Origin: Glomus cerebriforme
Lineage: Eukaryota; Glomeromycota; Glomeromycetes; Glomerales; Glomeraceae
Reading direction: 5' to 3'
Length of the DNA: 16,510 nucleotides
Assembly: GCA_003550305.1 (NCBI GenBank)
Contig: QKYT01000045.1
Location: 80,306 to 96,815 of the forward strand
Shown here piece after piece: positions 1 to 9,983 of this stretch. Positions within the stretch are counted from its first letter, which is position 1. Every line of letters begins with the position of its first letter. A program made the translations under genes and the position numbers. A model generated the notes under the pieces. The model ran no database searches, was not told where the DNA came from, and saw nothing but the letters and a program-made list of their open reading frames with translations.

Positions 1-487
1 CGTTGTTTTTGAATATTGATTAAAAAAAATTTTTTTATTTTTTATTAAATCTGAGTCACATGAATATGTAATACATATTTAATTTAGATTTGTGTAATGT
101 ATATCTTATATCTTACTAAAATAATTAAATTTTTACAAAAATCTCCATTTAGTCTAATTCTAAAAATCAGCCCATATGAAATTTTACTATAAAAGTATCA
201 GTAATATAATAGTAACTTTTAAAATAAAGCAAATTATGTGATCATAGTAAAATATTTATCATATATATCACATTGCTTCACTTTTTATTTTTATTAAGTA
301 TTTTAAAAACAAAATTTTTTGGTATTAAGTGTAAACTATTTGTTATATATGTAATTTCTTAATGCCATAATGCCGGCCAAAAATCTGTCTAAATCAGGCG
401 ATTTACTCCTATTTAGATAATCCTTAAAAAAAGAATGTTATATTTATCAATGAAAATTTTTTAATATAAGCTCCCAAAATCATAGAT
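1..487. other. AT-rich intergenic DNA
   Basis: I see no gene here. The stretch is A/T homopolymer-rich, with no splice-linked coding block on either strand. The only compositional oddity is a small GC-rich patch around 370-405 containing GCCGGCC and GGCGATTT. Similar GGCCGG patches occur inside the miniature element at 13152-13492, so this may be an old fragment of a related repeat. Confidence 0.6.
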
Positions 488-489
488 TA

Positions 490-788
490 CAGTCAGATCT
501 CTATATAGTCACATCTTTAAAAAACCAACTCATATTTTATATAGTCACAATTTTTATAATCGATTCTGTAACTACAGTGAAACCTCTTTATAATTACCAA
601 GTTGGTTACATAGTAAAAAAATCCAAAAATGTAACTATATAGGAGTTGTGACTATATAAAGGTTTTTTTATATAATCTTTATATAAGTTGGTTTTTTCAA
701 AGGTGTGATTATATAGAGGAATTTTATATGATGTGATTATATAGGGTGTGATTATATGGAGGTCTGACTGTATATAGAAATCTGACTG
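490..788. mobile_element. Outer TA-flanked miniature inverted-repeat element, interrupted by a second element
   Basis: The left end reads CAGTCAGATCTCTATATA. The reverse complement of the right end reads CAGTCAGATTTCTATATA, so the terminal repeats match at 17 of 18 positions. TA dinucleotides flank it at 488-489 and 789-790, the expected target duplication of Tc1/mariner/pogo-type transposases. Removing the inner element (575-770 plus one TA) leaves about 100 bp with no coding capacity, so this is a non-autonomous element. Assignment to the pogo/Tigger branch is inferred from the CAGT...ACCTC-like ends of the related inner copy. Confidence 0.75.
575..770. mobile_element. Inner pogo/Tigger-like miniature element (family A, copy 1, 196 bp)
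   Basis: It starts CAGTGAAACCTCTTTATA and ends ATATGGAGGTCTGACTG. TA flanks it at 573-574 and 771-772. The interior repeats a TGTGAYTATATAG motif several times, in the orientation of the right-hand inverted repeat. A second copy of the same family lies at 12840-13007. It matches over almost the whole length apart from a 28-bp segment (about 665-700) present only here. It lies inside the element at 490-788, so it inserted later. It encodes no transposase and must be moved in trans. Confidence 0.85.
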
Positions 789-1014
789 TATAAGTAATTT
801 TGCCCGCTCTATAAATTTATTTAGAGTTTCAAAGAATGTTATAAATACTGTTTTTGAGATATACAGCATTTTGACATGGGAGTGAGGAATATTTGATATT
901 TTTATTATAAAAATACAAATCAAAAAAAAGTTATTAAAAAAAAAAAACAGTATTCGGGCATAAACCTGATCGGATTTTAGATGAATAGATCACATGAAAT
1001 AGAAATTACATTTG

Positions 1015-2093
1015 TTATACTTTTCCTTCTTCTTTCAAAGCCTTATACAAGCTTAAAGCAGATAATGCTTTCATATCTGGAATTTTCCATAATTCATTCA
1101 ACTTAATTAACCTAACAACAATCCTTTCGCCATGATCTCTCAATCCACTAAGTTTACCTTCTAATTGTTTCACTTCATTCACATTCATATCTTTAATACA
1201 CAAACATAATCTCATAAATTCATCACTACCACCAGGAGATGGATAAGCTCCTTTATACTGATTTCCATAGGCTAATTCCGTCATATCAATCAAATCACGA
1301 TCTTCAATAATGATACCTGTTTCTTCTTTAATTTCTTCACTTGCCTTTCCGGTAAAATTACCAGATCCGTCAAGCATTCCTAAAAGGAAAATTTAGAGAC
1401 CGTTTTTTTTCGGTAAATAGAATTTGATTTTTATAAAATTACCTGCTGGTATCTCTGGAAAAGCAAGTGAAGGAACTGGTATACGTGGTTGTTCAGTTAG
1501 TACAACATGTTCGGTTATAGTTTTATTTTCATCTTTAGATCGAAGAATCAACAAAACTGCTACAGAGCCACCTCTCTGAAATATCAAAAATCAAATTTTA
1601 GTTTATTTATATAACCAAAAAGAAAATTAATTTTTAAAAAAAATAAATAAATTTAATCGGTAACAACCATAAAAACGATTCCAGGAACATTTTTACCATT
1701 CTCAATGAGTCTCGCGTCAACTTTAAATTTAACAAATCCTACTTTAGGTCCAAAATAATCAACATTTTGTATTTCAACTTTTCTAATTTCAAGTTCTTCC
1801 TTTTCGACGGAATGAGTTTCTTTTGATATAGCGGAAGCCCAATCTTTAAAAGGTTTAAACTCTAAAACCGAAGCGACATTAATATTAGTTTGTAATGCTG
1901 TAACTGGAACACTAGCTCCAGCAATATCGATAGTATAATTATTATCTGACATGAGCGTTGTCCGTTGTCGTAAAAAATTAGTAAAAGTAAGATTATTATT
2001 CCGAACAAAAAATTGATTTTGTGAAAAATGAATCAATGTTAAATTAGATAAAAAAGCACTAATTGTATTTGCAAACCGAAAATTTTTATACAT
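1015..2093 (-). CDS. NUDIX hydrolase, NUDX14-like ADP-sugar pyrophosphatase
   Basis: Exons, in minus-strand order, are 2093-1668, 1575-1443 and 1379-1015. Both introns are GT-AG (92 and 63 bp), and the joined coding length is 924 nt (307 aa plus stop). Landmarks are RGGSVAVLLIL at the exon 2 start, PEIPAG-MLDGSGNF across the second junction, a NUDIX box ending EEIKEETGI, then PSPGGSDEF and GLRDHGE. This order is typical of plant and fungal NUDX14-type enzymes, which cleave ADP-glucose or ADP-ribose to AMP plus sugar phosphate using Mg2+. The Arg of the box (REUxEExGU) is Glu here, while the metal-binding EExG is kept. The first 47 residues are rich in F, N, S and R and look like an organelle presequence. 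A second Met at codon 48 (1952-1950, MSDNNYT) could give a cytosolic form. Family assignment is firm; the exact substrate is inferred. Confidence 0.88.
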
Positions 2094-2316
2094 GTGAAAC
2101 CTTCTAAAGAAAAAAATATTTCACTATCTATTTATATAAAATCAAATACCAAATTTTAGTTTTAATTTATAAGGCTGATTCAATTTTATATCACAATGTT
2201 TGTATGACGAATGATTAAAAAATTTGCAATAATGACTATTTATCTCGTATTAACATTAAACTCCAAGATAAGTTATGCATCACTATATTCTTGTTTTGCA
2301 TAAAATTTAATAATAA
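2094..2316 (-). promoter_or_regulatory. Spacer: Rpt5 3' flank and NUDIX 5' flank
   Basis: This 223-bp gap separates the Rpt5 stop codon from the NUDIX start; both genes read leftward. It must hold the Rpt5 polyadenylation region and the NUDIX promoter. It is uniformly AT-rich and I see no distinctive box that fixes a transcription start. Confidence 0.4.
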
Positions 2317-4310
<1,994 letters not shown>

Positions 4311-4817
4311 TTTTGTGAAAGATATCAATGTCGGACCGGTTTTTTAAATATTCAATTGATCCTATATCACATGGTATTTAAACTCCAAGGATTACGCAAC
4401 ATAATTAACAACCGATTACGCATACCACTACCTACACGTGACTTACTGCGGATAAATAATGTGACAAAAGCATATAACTGAGGACTTTGCAATTTTAAGA
4501 TCTATAGGAACTAATTATCTTTGCATCATGCAGGTAGATCTGCATGTGAAAAGATATAAAGATTCCATTCTTCCTCAAAAATAGATTTTTTTAGTAAAAA
4601 AAATCAACCAGATAAAGCTATATTTTTTTTTGAATCTAGTAAGAAAAAAGGGACATAAAGCATGTAGGAGTTCGTGAAAGTTCAGCCAACTTTTCTGCAA
4701 AAATCATTTCTGTAAAAATAACACAAAATAAAATATGTATATACCAGAAGTTGTATATGCATAGGAATGAGTTTTAATTTACGATTTCACTATGGGCCTT
4801 GTATTTAGGAAAGCAAA
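4311..4817. promoter_or_regulatory. Divergent spacer between Rpt5 and a Crinkler remnant; probable Rpt5 promoter
   Basis: The segment next to the Rpt5 start (about 4320-4450) is less AT-rich than its surroundings. It holds a perfect CACGTG palindrome (4435-4440) and two direct copies of GATTACGCA (4390-4398 and 4414-4422, 24 bp apart). CACGTG is a common bHLH/bZIP site. The yeast proteasome box GGTGGCAAA was not found on either strand here. The 4500-4817 part shows no gene. Confidence 0.35.
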
Positions 4818-5276
4818 ATGTCCTCCACTACCCATGATGATACTAGTAAGATTTGCTTCACTTGCTTTGTTCGTGGTGAAACTATCAAAGATATTTTTCA
4901 TGTAACAATTGATAAGAAATCAACTGTTAATAACCTGGAAGCTGAGATCAAAACTGTCCAGCAAGATTTACAAGAAAAAACATCAATCTATATAGGAAAA
5001 ATTTCATTCAAGAAAATACTGCTCTAATCTCTACTGTAAATAGATCTGAAAAAAGAAAGGGGGTGTTAATGTATCCACAAAAAAAAATTTCTCAATGTTT
5101 TTCCAAGGGAGAAATCCTTACACAGCCTTATCTTTGTATCCTTGAGACGGTAAAACAGGACCCATTCACATCATTATATACCTCCAGGAATTGTTGCATG
5201 AGGAAGAAAAAAATCCCTCAGATACTGGGCTCTAGCGAATCAGAAAGTGAACTTCCGAGAAGAATTTTAAACTAGT
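4818..5276 (+). pseudogene. Crinkler (CRN) effector, N-terminal header remnant
   Basis: The ATG at 4818 opens a reading frame with CFVRGETIKDIFHVTIDKK, the ubiquitin-like header typical of Crinkler proteins. That frame stops at 5027. A second frame, from about 4995 to 5275, continues the header (QENTALISTV, then PQKKISQCF). The KKIS..CF element corresponds to the conserved KKIS-x-YF block near the end of CRN headers. A third frame at 5161 gives PIHIII, resembling the next conserved HIHIIV block. At least two frameshifts therefore separate recognisable pieces in the right order. No C-terminal effector domain follows before the next locus at 5582. Crinklers are modular secreted or host-nucleus-acting proteins in oomycetes and fungi. 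This copy should make no functional product. Confidence 0.75.
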
Positions 5277-5581
5277 TATATTTTTATTCACATCATGTAA
5301 AGCGATATAGCAATTTTATGTATTATTGGTAACTGACGTTTATTTCATAAATAAAGTAATAATATTTTATCGAGAAAATGGGACACGTGCAATGATTTAA
5401 TGCTGTGCGAAACTTTTTCTAGATAAATATTTTCACTACAAGCGACAGAATAATTTCTCACATATACTAGTCGTCTAGGCCTCAGTATTTTTTTCGCAAA
5501 TAAAATTCTTTTTTACTCGTCCTCACATACTCTAGTTTGCACCAATAACATTTCGCAAAAAATACTATATAAGCCGTAAAC
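5277..5581 (+). promoter_or_regulatory. Spacer with likely core promoter of the second Crinkler locus
   Basis: There is no gene in this 305-bp stretch. Near its right end are a CCAAT box (5542-5546) and TATATAA (5566-5572) just upstream of the ATG at 5582. The TATA-like box is only about 10 bp from the ATG, so if it works the transcript would have almost no leader, or a later ATG would be used. Confidence 0.3.
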
Positions 5582-6947
5582 ATGTCTATCACTTAATTCT
5601 GTCTCGTCAAAGGAAATACAACCGCGAACGCCTTCGAAGTTGATATTGAGAAAGACAAGTCTATTAGCAAGCTCAAGGAGGTTATGATGGATAAGATAGA
5701 CGCTAATTTCAAGGCGAAAGACTTGAAAGTATGGAAGGTGACGATCCCTGCGATCCCTCAAAGTTGAGCTCCTTGCTACAAGAAAGATTTCGAAATATTT
5801 CCCAGACTCACCTCTCGAGGAACATATTCATGTCTTAGTCGAGCCACCGTGTCAACCACCACTTCGAGCCGTGAACAGGAATTACTTGAGGAAGTCGCCT
5901 CGCTTCGTGCATTGATCAACAAGTCTGTTTATGGTACGTAATATGTGAAAATTTTAGGTCGAGAGACTTCGTGGTATTCTTACTAACCCTCAAGTGGACC
6001 GTTAATATCGAGGACGCAACTCTCGAAGGCCTCAAAGAATATATACAAAAAATGGAGAAACCACCGGCTCTCGAGAACGATTCTGCAGTATTAAAGTTAA
6101 TAAGTGGGAAAGATATTCACCTTGGAACGATCAAGACCTCTGCAAATTGCTCCGGCTATTCGTATCAAAGAAGAATTTCAAGTTTACTGTGTTTATCAAG
6201 ACGCCATCAAAATTCAAACCATTTAATGAGTGGACCTTTCCGAAAGTGTGTGAACTCTATGAGCTTAGCGATGATCCGAATCCCGACATTGACGTGTACT
6301 CTGTTTTTTCATGTGATTCAGCTGACCTAAGTAGCGATAAGTCCAAAGTCATATGGCCGAACTGAACCTTCGTAAAAAGACAACCCATTGATATTAGCAT
6401 ATGAGGCGACGAAATCTATCTGTTCGTACTGTTACCTAGCTAGTGGTGTATCATTATACGGGAAAAATTTCAAAATAGTCCCGGAAAAACTCGTCAAGGG
6501 TCATAATGGGCAAGGAAATCTCGATTTGACGATTGAACGTCGTTCAACAGGAAGGATAGTGGGATTGGTCGAGGTCAAAAGAGATGACTTTAAACAGGGC
6601 TTCGCGCAAACTACCGTGCAGATGGAATCGTCCCTAACATGTCGTAAACGCAAAGCTAATGAAATCGATGATGAATATGATATGGATAAAGTGTGGGGTA
6701 TTGTAACAGATGCGGAAAAATGGTACTTTATGGAATGCACGCTTGATGAGGGAGATCGTTTAAGCTGTCAGAACCAGTGATTGTTGAGTACAATGATGAG
6801 AATATGCAAATCAAGGTGGAAAAGGTTCTTGGTCATATTGTTTGGTTGTTGGATGAGGCGCAAAAGCCGGACTCATCTCTTGGCGTAGAAGAGGAGAAGG
6901 TAGTAAAAAAGCATAGGTCATTGAGCAATCTTGCGGGGAATAGTTAG
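5582..6947 (+). pseudogene. Crinkler (CRN) effector with PD-(D/E)XK-like C-terminal region, broken
   Basis: Header: the frame opens at ATG 5582 (MSIT), is stopped by TAA at 5594-5596, then continues FCLVKGNTTANAFEVDI to LKVWKVTIP. In a shifted frame from about 5754 come LLATRKISKYFPDSP and EEHIHVLVEPP, both CRN header hallmarks. The original frame returns with REQELLEEVASLRALINKSVY. A 24-bp GT...AG segment follows (5934-5957), too short for a normal intron. The C-terminal region runs through frames at 5962, about 6113, 6353, 6388 and 6755, ending LSNLAGNS at 6947. It contains LDLTIE (about 6520-6540) and EVKRDDFKQGFAQ (6571 on), a D...ExK pattern like PD-(D/E)XK nuclease folds. About seven frame changes plus one nonsense codon make it a pseudogene. 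The residues between lesions look well preserved, so decay is probably recent. GC is visibly higher than in the flanks. Confidence 0.88.
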
Positions 6948-7250
6948 GTTAATGGATAGAAACGTAGTAACGTAGTAATATGCAGTAACTTCATCATGTA
7001 TCACGGGCTTTGTATTTATTCCTTGCGTGTATTTATAAAAAAAAATCAAATTTAGACTGACTCTGATATATTTATAGCGAATCAGCTTTATTTATTACTA
7101 AAGTTTTACATTGAATTTTTACATTGAAATTTTACATAAAAAATTGATGATATGTTTGTTGTTTGACAAGTCTATTCATAGAAGATATTAATGCAATTTG
7201 AATATCTGTAATTTGTGTTAATGGGAAGACTTTCAAATGATACTATTTGA
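6948..7250. other. Spacer between converging loci
   Basis: The stretch lies between the 3' end of the broken Crinkler (plus strand) and the stop codon of the small minus-strand gene. It is AT-rich, with a short imperfect repeat AACGTAGT at 6960-6976. I see no coding block; it probably holds the polyadenylation regions of both neighbours. Confidence 0.5.
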
Positions 7251-7669
7251 TTATTTGTTCTTTCGAAAAGGAGTGAATGCTGGAGACGGTTCAGAAGGTT
7301 TAGAAACGGATGCTGGTTGAGGAATCTTTATTTGTTCACTTGGATTCAAGACGAGGTGCACGTTCCAGCCGAATGTACCCAACAACGCGGTTGTTCCAAT
7401 CAGACTTGAAAACATCATCCCCGTTGTTTGGAGTGATAATATTTTTAATTCTTTCTTCATACTATTTACTTCATTCCTCGTCTTATCTACTTTCAATTCT
7501 GTCTTCTCATTCTCTTTTCCATTTTCATGTTTGAGTCAGCCAAGTTCTCAATTTTTGAATTCCATACCATTCAGTTTATTATAAACTGATTCGTACGTGT
7601 TATTATTGTTGTGAACGCGACGAACAAAACTAGGACCGTATGAACAAGATAGTGGTGTACAAGAAACAT
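7251..7669 (-). CDS. Hypothetical small membrane / coiled-coil protein, probably two exons
   Basis: I do not recognise a family. The 3' part (7513-7251) is a continuous block: NEKTELKVDKTRNEVNSMKKEL (coiled-coil-like), a hydrophobic stretch around GMMFSSLIGTTALLGTFGW (one membrane helix), then a Pro/Ser-rich tail ending FTPFRKNK. One model uses ATG 7669, a hydrophobic N-terminus (LVHTVLVLFVAFTTII), donor GTACGA at 7596 and an acceptor AG at 7515-7514. This gives an 83-bp intron and about 111 residues. An alternative uses a 54-bp intron (7567-7514) with a CTGAC branch-like site and an upstream coding block SFVRRVHNNNNTYESVYNKLN, but then no in-frame ATG is visible. Without splicing, two TGA codons (7550-7548, 7538-7536) interrupt the frame. 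A TATATAAATA box lies about 75 bp upstream of ATG 7669. It could also be a broken gene. Confidence 0.4.
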
Positions 7670-8221
7670 TTTTTTTAAGATGTAAAGATGTAAATTTAAT
7701 AAATTTAATGATAGCGAATTTTAAGAGCTTTTGAGGATATTTATATACTTTTCTGGTTACACTGTTGCTTGCTGTGATCGAAATACTGAAAAAAAAAATA
7801 GTAAAAAAAAGTAATTATCAGTATGATTAGTATGATTAATACGGTTTTGATCGGTTTGATCATTACTTATTAGATTTTGAGATTTTGATGTGTATTCGTA
7901 ATTGGAGTAATGGAGTTGTTTGTGATTACATGATATACACATATAGTATTCGTTAAGTAAAATATGAAATATTTATTTTGCAATATCGATATCGTTACGA
8001 TACAATAATTATGTCATTAATCATTGATCTTTTGCGATTCTCCGACGGTATTTATTAAAAAAAGGTGAATTAATGTTACGTAATTTTTAGTCGTACGAGT
8101 GGTCATACAATTGATCGTATTTGACTAATCAGAATGGCTTTTTTTATTAATAAAGCGCAGTAACGCTCTATGATGTAAAGATTTTCTTATTCCGGCCGTC
8201 GTAAAAAGAAACTGGCCTTCG
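7670..8221. other. Intergenic DNA without a recognised gene
   Basis: On the minus strand it carries the TATATAAATA box (about 7740-7750) that would serve the small gene ending at 7251. The rest, including GATTAGTATGATTAATACGG-like simple patches near 7820-7860, shows no conserved coding block in six frames. Confidence 0.4.
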
Positions 8222-8556
8222 CAATTTGAAAGAAGTGTTGACGAAAAAATTATTGAAGTACGGACAAGACATTTCGCAATTAAGGTATGAATGAAATATA
8301 TTTTTTCGGCTTTGCGAGGAAGTGACTCAGAGCTTGCAGAGCTAATTTGCTCAGGACCTTATTAGGCAGAGAACATAGACCTTCGGTGAATTTTACTAAG
8401 GTAAATACTATTAATTTATTTCTGATTCTGCATGTTCTATGCATAACTGACAATCATTTTATTCTATCCAGAATATCGATGTTAGGGACAAATAAAATCA
8501 GATTAGAGTATATAGATAACTTAGTTTTAGATGAACGAAACATCGGCAGGCATTAG
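8222..8556 (+). pseudogene. Fragments of an unidentified protein gene
   Basis: Several protein-like pieces lie in order but in different frames. They are QFERSVDEKIIEVRTRHFAIK (8222-8284, followed by a good donor-like GTATGA), RLCEEVTQSLQS (about 8307-8342, ended by TAA), and an open frame from 8347 containing LLGREHRPSVNFTK and ending NKIRLEYIDNLVLDERNIGRH at 8556. A GTAAAT...TATCCAG pair (8401-8471) could be an intron, but splicing it breaks the frame of the last piece. The base composition, less AT-rich than its surroundings, supports former coding. I cannot name the family, and the pieces could come from more than one gene. Confidence 0.4.
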
Positions 8557-8732
8557 CATAGAAACTCTATTTCACTTTGTAAACAAGTTTATGTATTACC
8601 GAATCTTGTAATTTATTTTTTACATCAATAAATCAGTAATTCCGATGAGGATATTACCTCTTTTTTTATCTATGCTAACGAACTTTTGAATTATTCCATG
8701 ATTCCATCTTATATAAAAAATTATTATCAAAC

Positions 8733-9378
8733 ATGCAATTCATTGATTCATTAAGAGAATTAAATGCCAAGCTTTTGGCTGAGATTGCCAAGCTTAGGAA
8801 GGAGAATGCTAAGATTTCTGAACTTAAAAAGGAGAATGCTGAGCTTAAGGATAAGAATGCCGAGATCCCTGATCTTAAAAGGAAGTTTTCTGAGATTGAG
8901 TCTAAGAAAGTTGAGCTTAAGGTTAGGATTGCCAAGCTTCTAAGATAAACTTTGGAAGAGAGTAAGAGACGTGATGTTGAGAATGCTAAACTTAAGGCCA
9001 GAATCAAGGAGTTGAAGAAAATAAGACAGATTCTTCAGCCAAAAATGTTAGGCATGATGATGAAATTGTTGAGCTGAAGATCAAAGTAGTGAAACTAAGA
9101 GATGGCAATGAGGAGAGCAAACAGCTAACCCAAGATATTTCTCTCAAAATAGTTATCAATGTGCCTAGCATCATTACAGATCAATGTAATAAGGGCTATC
9201 TTGTATAAGTGGTTAGAAGTCATTAGAGAACAGGAAAATGGATACTTTCTTGGATGATATACATAAAAAAAGGTTAATGATGAGATTAGGCAAAGGAACA
9301 AGAAAGAAGCTTCATTCTAAAAGAATATCATCGCCAAAACAGGAGGATGTATGTCTAAAGTTATGTTCAATTATATAA
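8733..9378 (+). pseudogene. Broken coiled-coil protein gene
   Basis: ATG 8733 opens MQFIDSLRELNAKLLAEIAK, followed by heptad-like KEN/ELK repeats, a long predicted coiled coil. TAA at 8946-8948 stops the frame, but the same frame continues coiled-coil-like sequence (TLEESKRRDVENAKLKARIKE). A frameshift near 9015 leads to a frame reading DEIVELKIKVVKLRDGNEES and ending at TAA 9206-9208. Further downstream, FLDDIHKK and VNDEIRQRNK are separated by a frameshift in an A7 run (9265-9271), and KLHSKRISSPKQEDV ends at 9378. The design (coiled coil, then a short FLD.IHKK...DEIRQRNK tail) matches my recollection of a large lineage-specific family in Rhizophagus. That is memory, not a search. Function unknown; this copy is dead or heavily altered. 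Confidence 0.7.
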
Positions 9379-9789
9379 CTCAAAAAAAAATCATTTTTTC
9401 TAAATAAAACTTTTCCAACCTATATAATCTTTTAAAATACATATAGTAAATGTATTTTGGCTTGCTCTGCAAGTTTAATTAGAACATTTAATGACTATTT
9501 TTTATTTAACTTTTTTCATGTTTACTAAAATTTATTTATCTATTTTTTGGTATGATCAGCAAAAATCATTCGTTCATATGTAAAGTCAAAAACACTATTT
9601 AAAATCAACTTTTTTAACTTAAGTAATTTTACAAAGCATGCTAAAATACATTTATTCTATAGGTTTCAAGTTCACATTAATATTAATTTACAAAATATTT
9701 AACATTTAAGTTATTTTAAATCACGTTATAGTTGTAGCTGAAATTGTTTTATAAATTTCATATTCCAAAATTATGTTATGTAATAATAA
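9379..9789. other. AT-rich intergenic DNA
   Basis: No coding block, RNA gene or inverted-repeat pair is visible. It is the transition from the broken coiled-coil gene to the satellite region. Confidence 0.5.
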
Positions 9790-9983
9790 TTACGGATTTT
9801 TTAATTAATTACGGGTTCCTTTATTAATTACAGGTTCCTTAATTACCAGTTCCTTTATTAATTACAGGTTCCTTAATTAATTATGGATTCCTTTATTAAT
9901 TATAGGTTCCTTTATTAATTACGAATTCCTTAATTAATTATGGGTTCCTTAATTAATTACAAGTTCTTTTATTAATTACGAAC
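9790..9983. repeat. ~20-bp minisatellite, about ten units
   Basis: Units of the type TTAATTAATTACGGGTTCCT repeat head to tail, alternating between TTTATTAATTA and TTAATTAATTA starts. The core RGGTTCCTT is best conserved; the first and last units are degenerate. It lies about 180 bp left of the larger 111-bp satellite and shares no obvious unit with it. Confidence 0.9.

Noticed and set aside
606..923. 105-codon open frame on the minus strand
   Set aside because: It runs through the miniature element at 575-770 and AT-rich flank, with low-complexity sequence and no family resemblance.
5513..5761. Minus-strand 82-codon frame
   Set aside because: It lies opposite the clear Crinkler header; shadow frame.
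6501..6740. Minus-strand 79-codon frame
   Set aside because: Shadow of the Crinkler C-terminal region.
5582..6947. Crinkler lesions as mere sequencing errors
   Set aside because: Not excluded, but two neighbouring genes with 11 intact exons show no indel, so about seven errors confined to this locus would be unlikely.
7310..7534. Plus-strand 74-codon frame
   Set aside because: It lies opposite the coiled-coil/membrane block of the small minus-strand gene, which has better protein character.
8675..9007. Minus-strand Leu/Ser-rich 110-codon frame
   Set aside because: Complement of a Lys/Glu coiled-coil coding sequence, which always yields a Ser/Leu-rich antisense frame.
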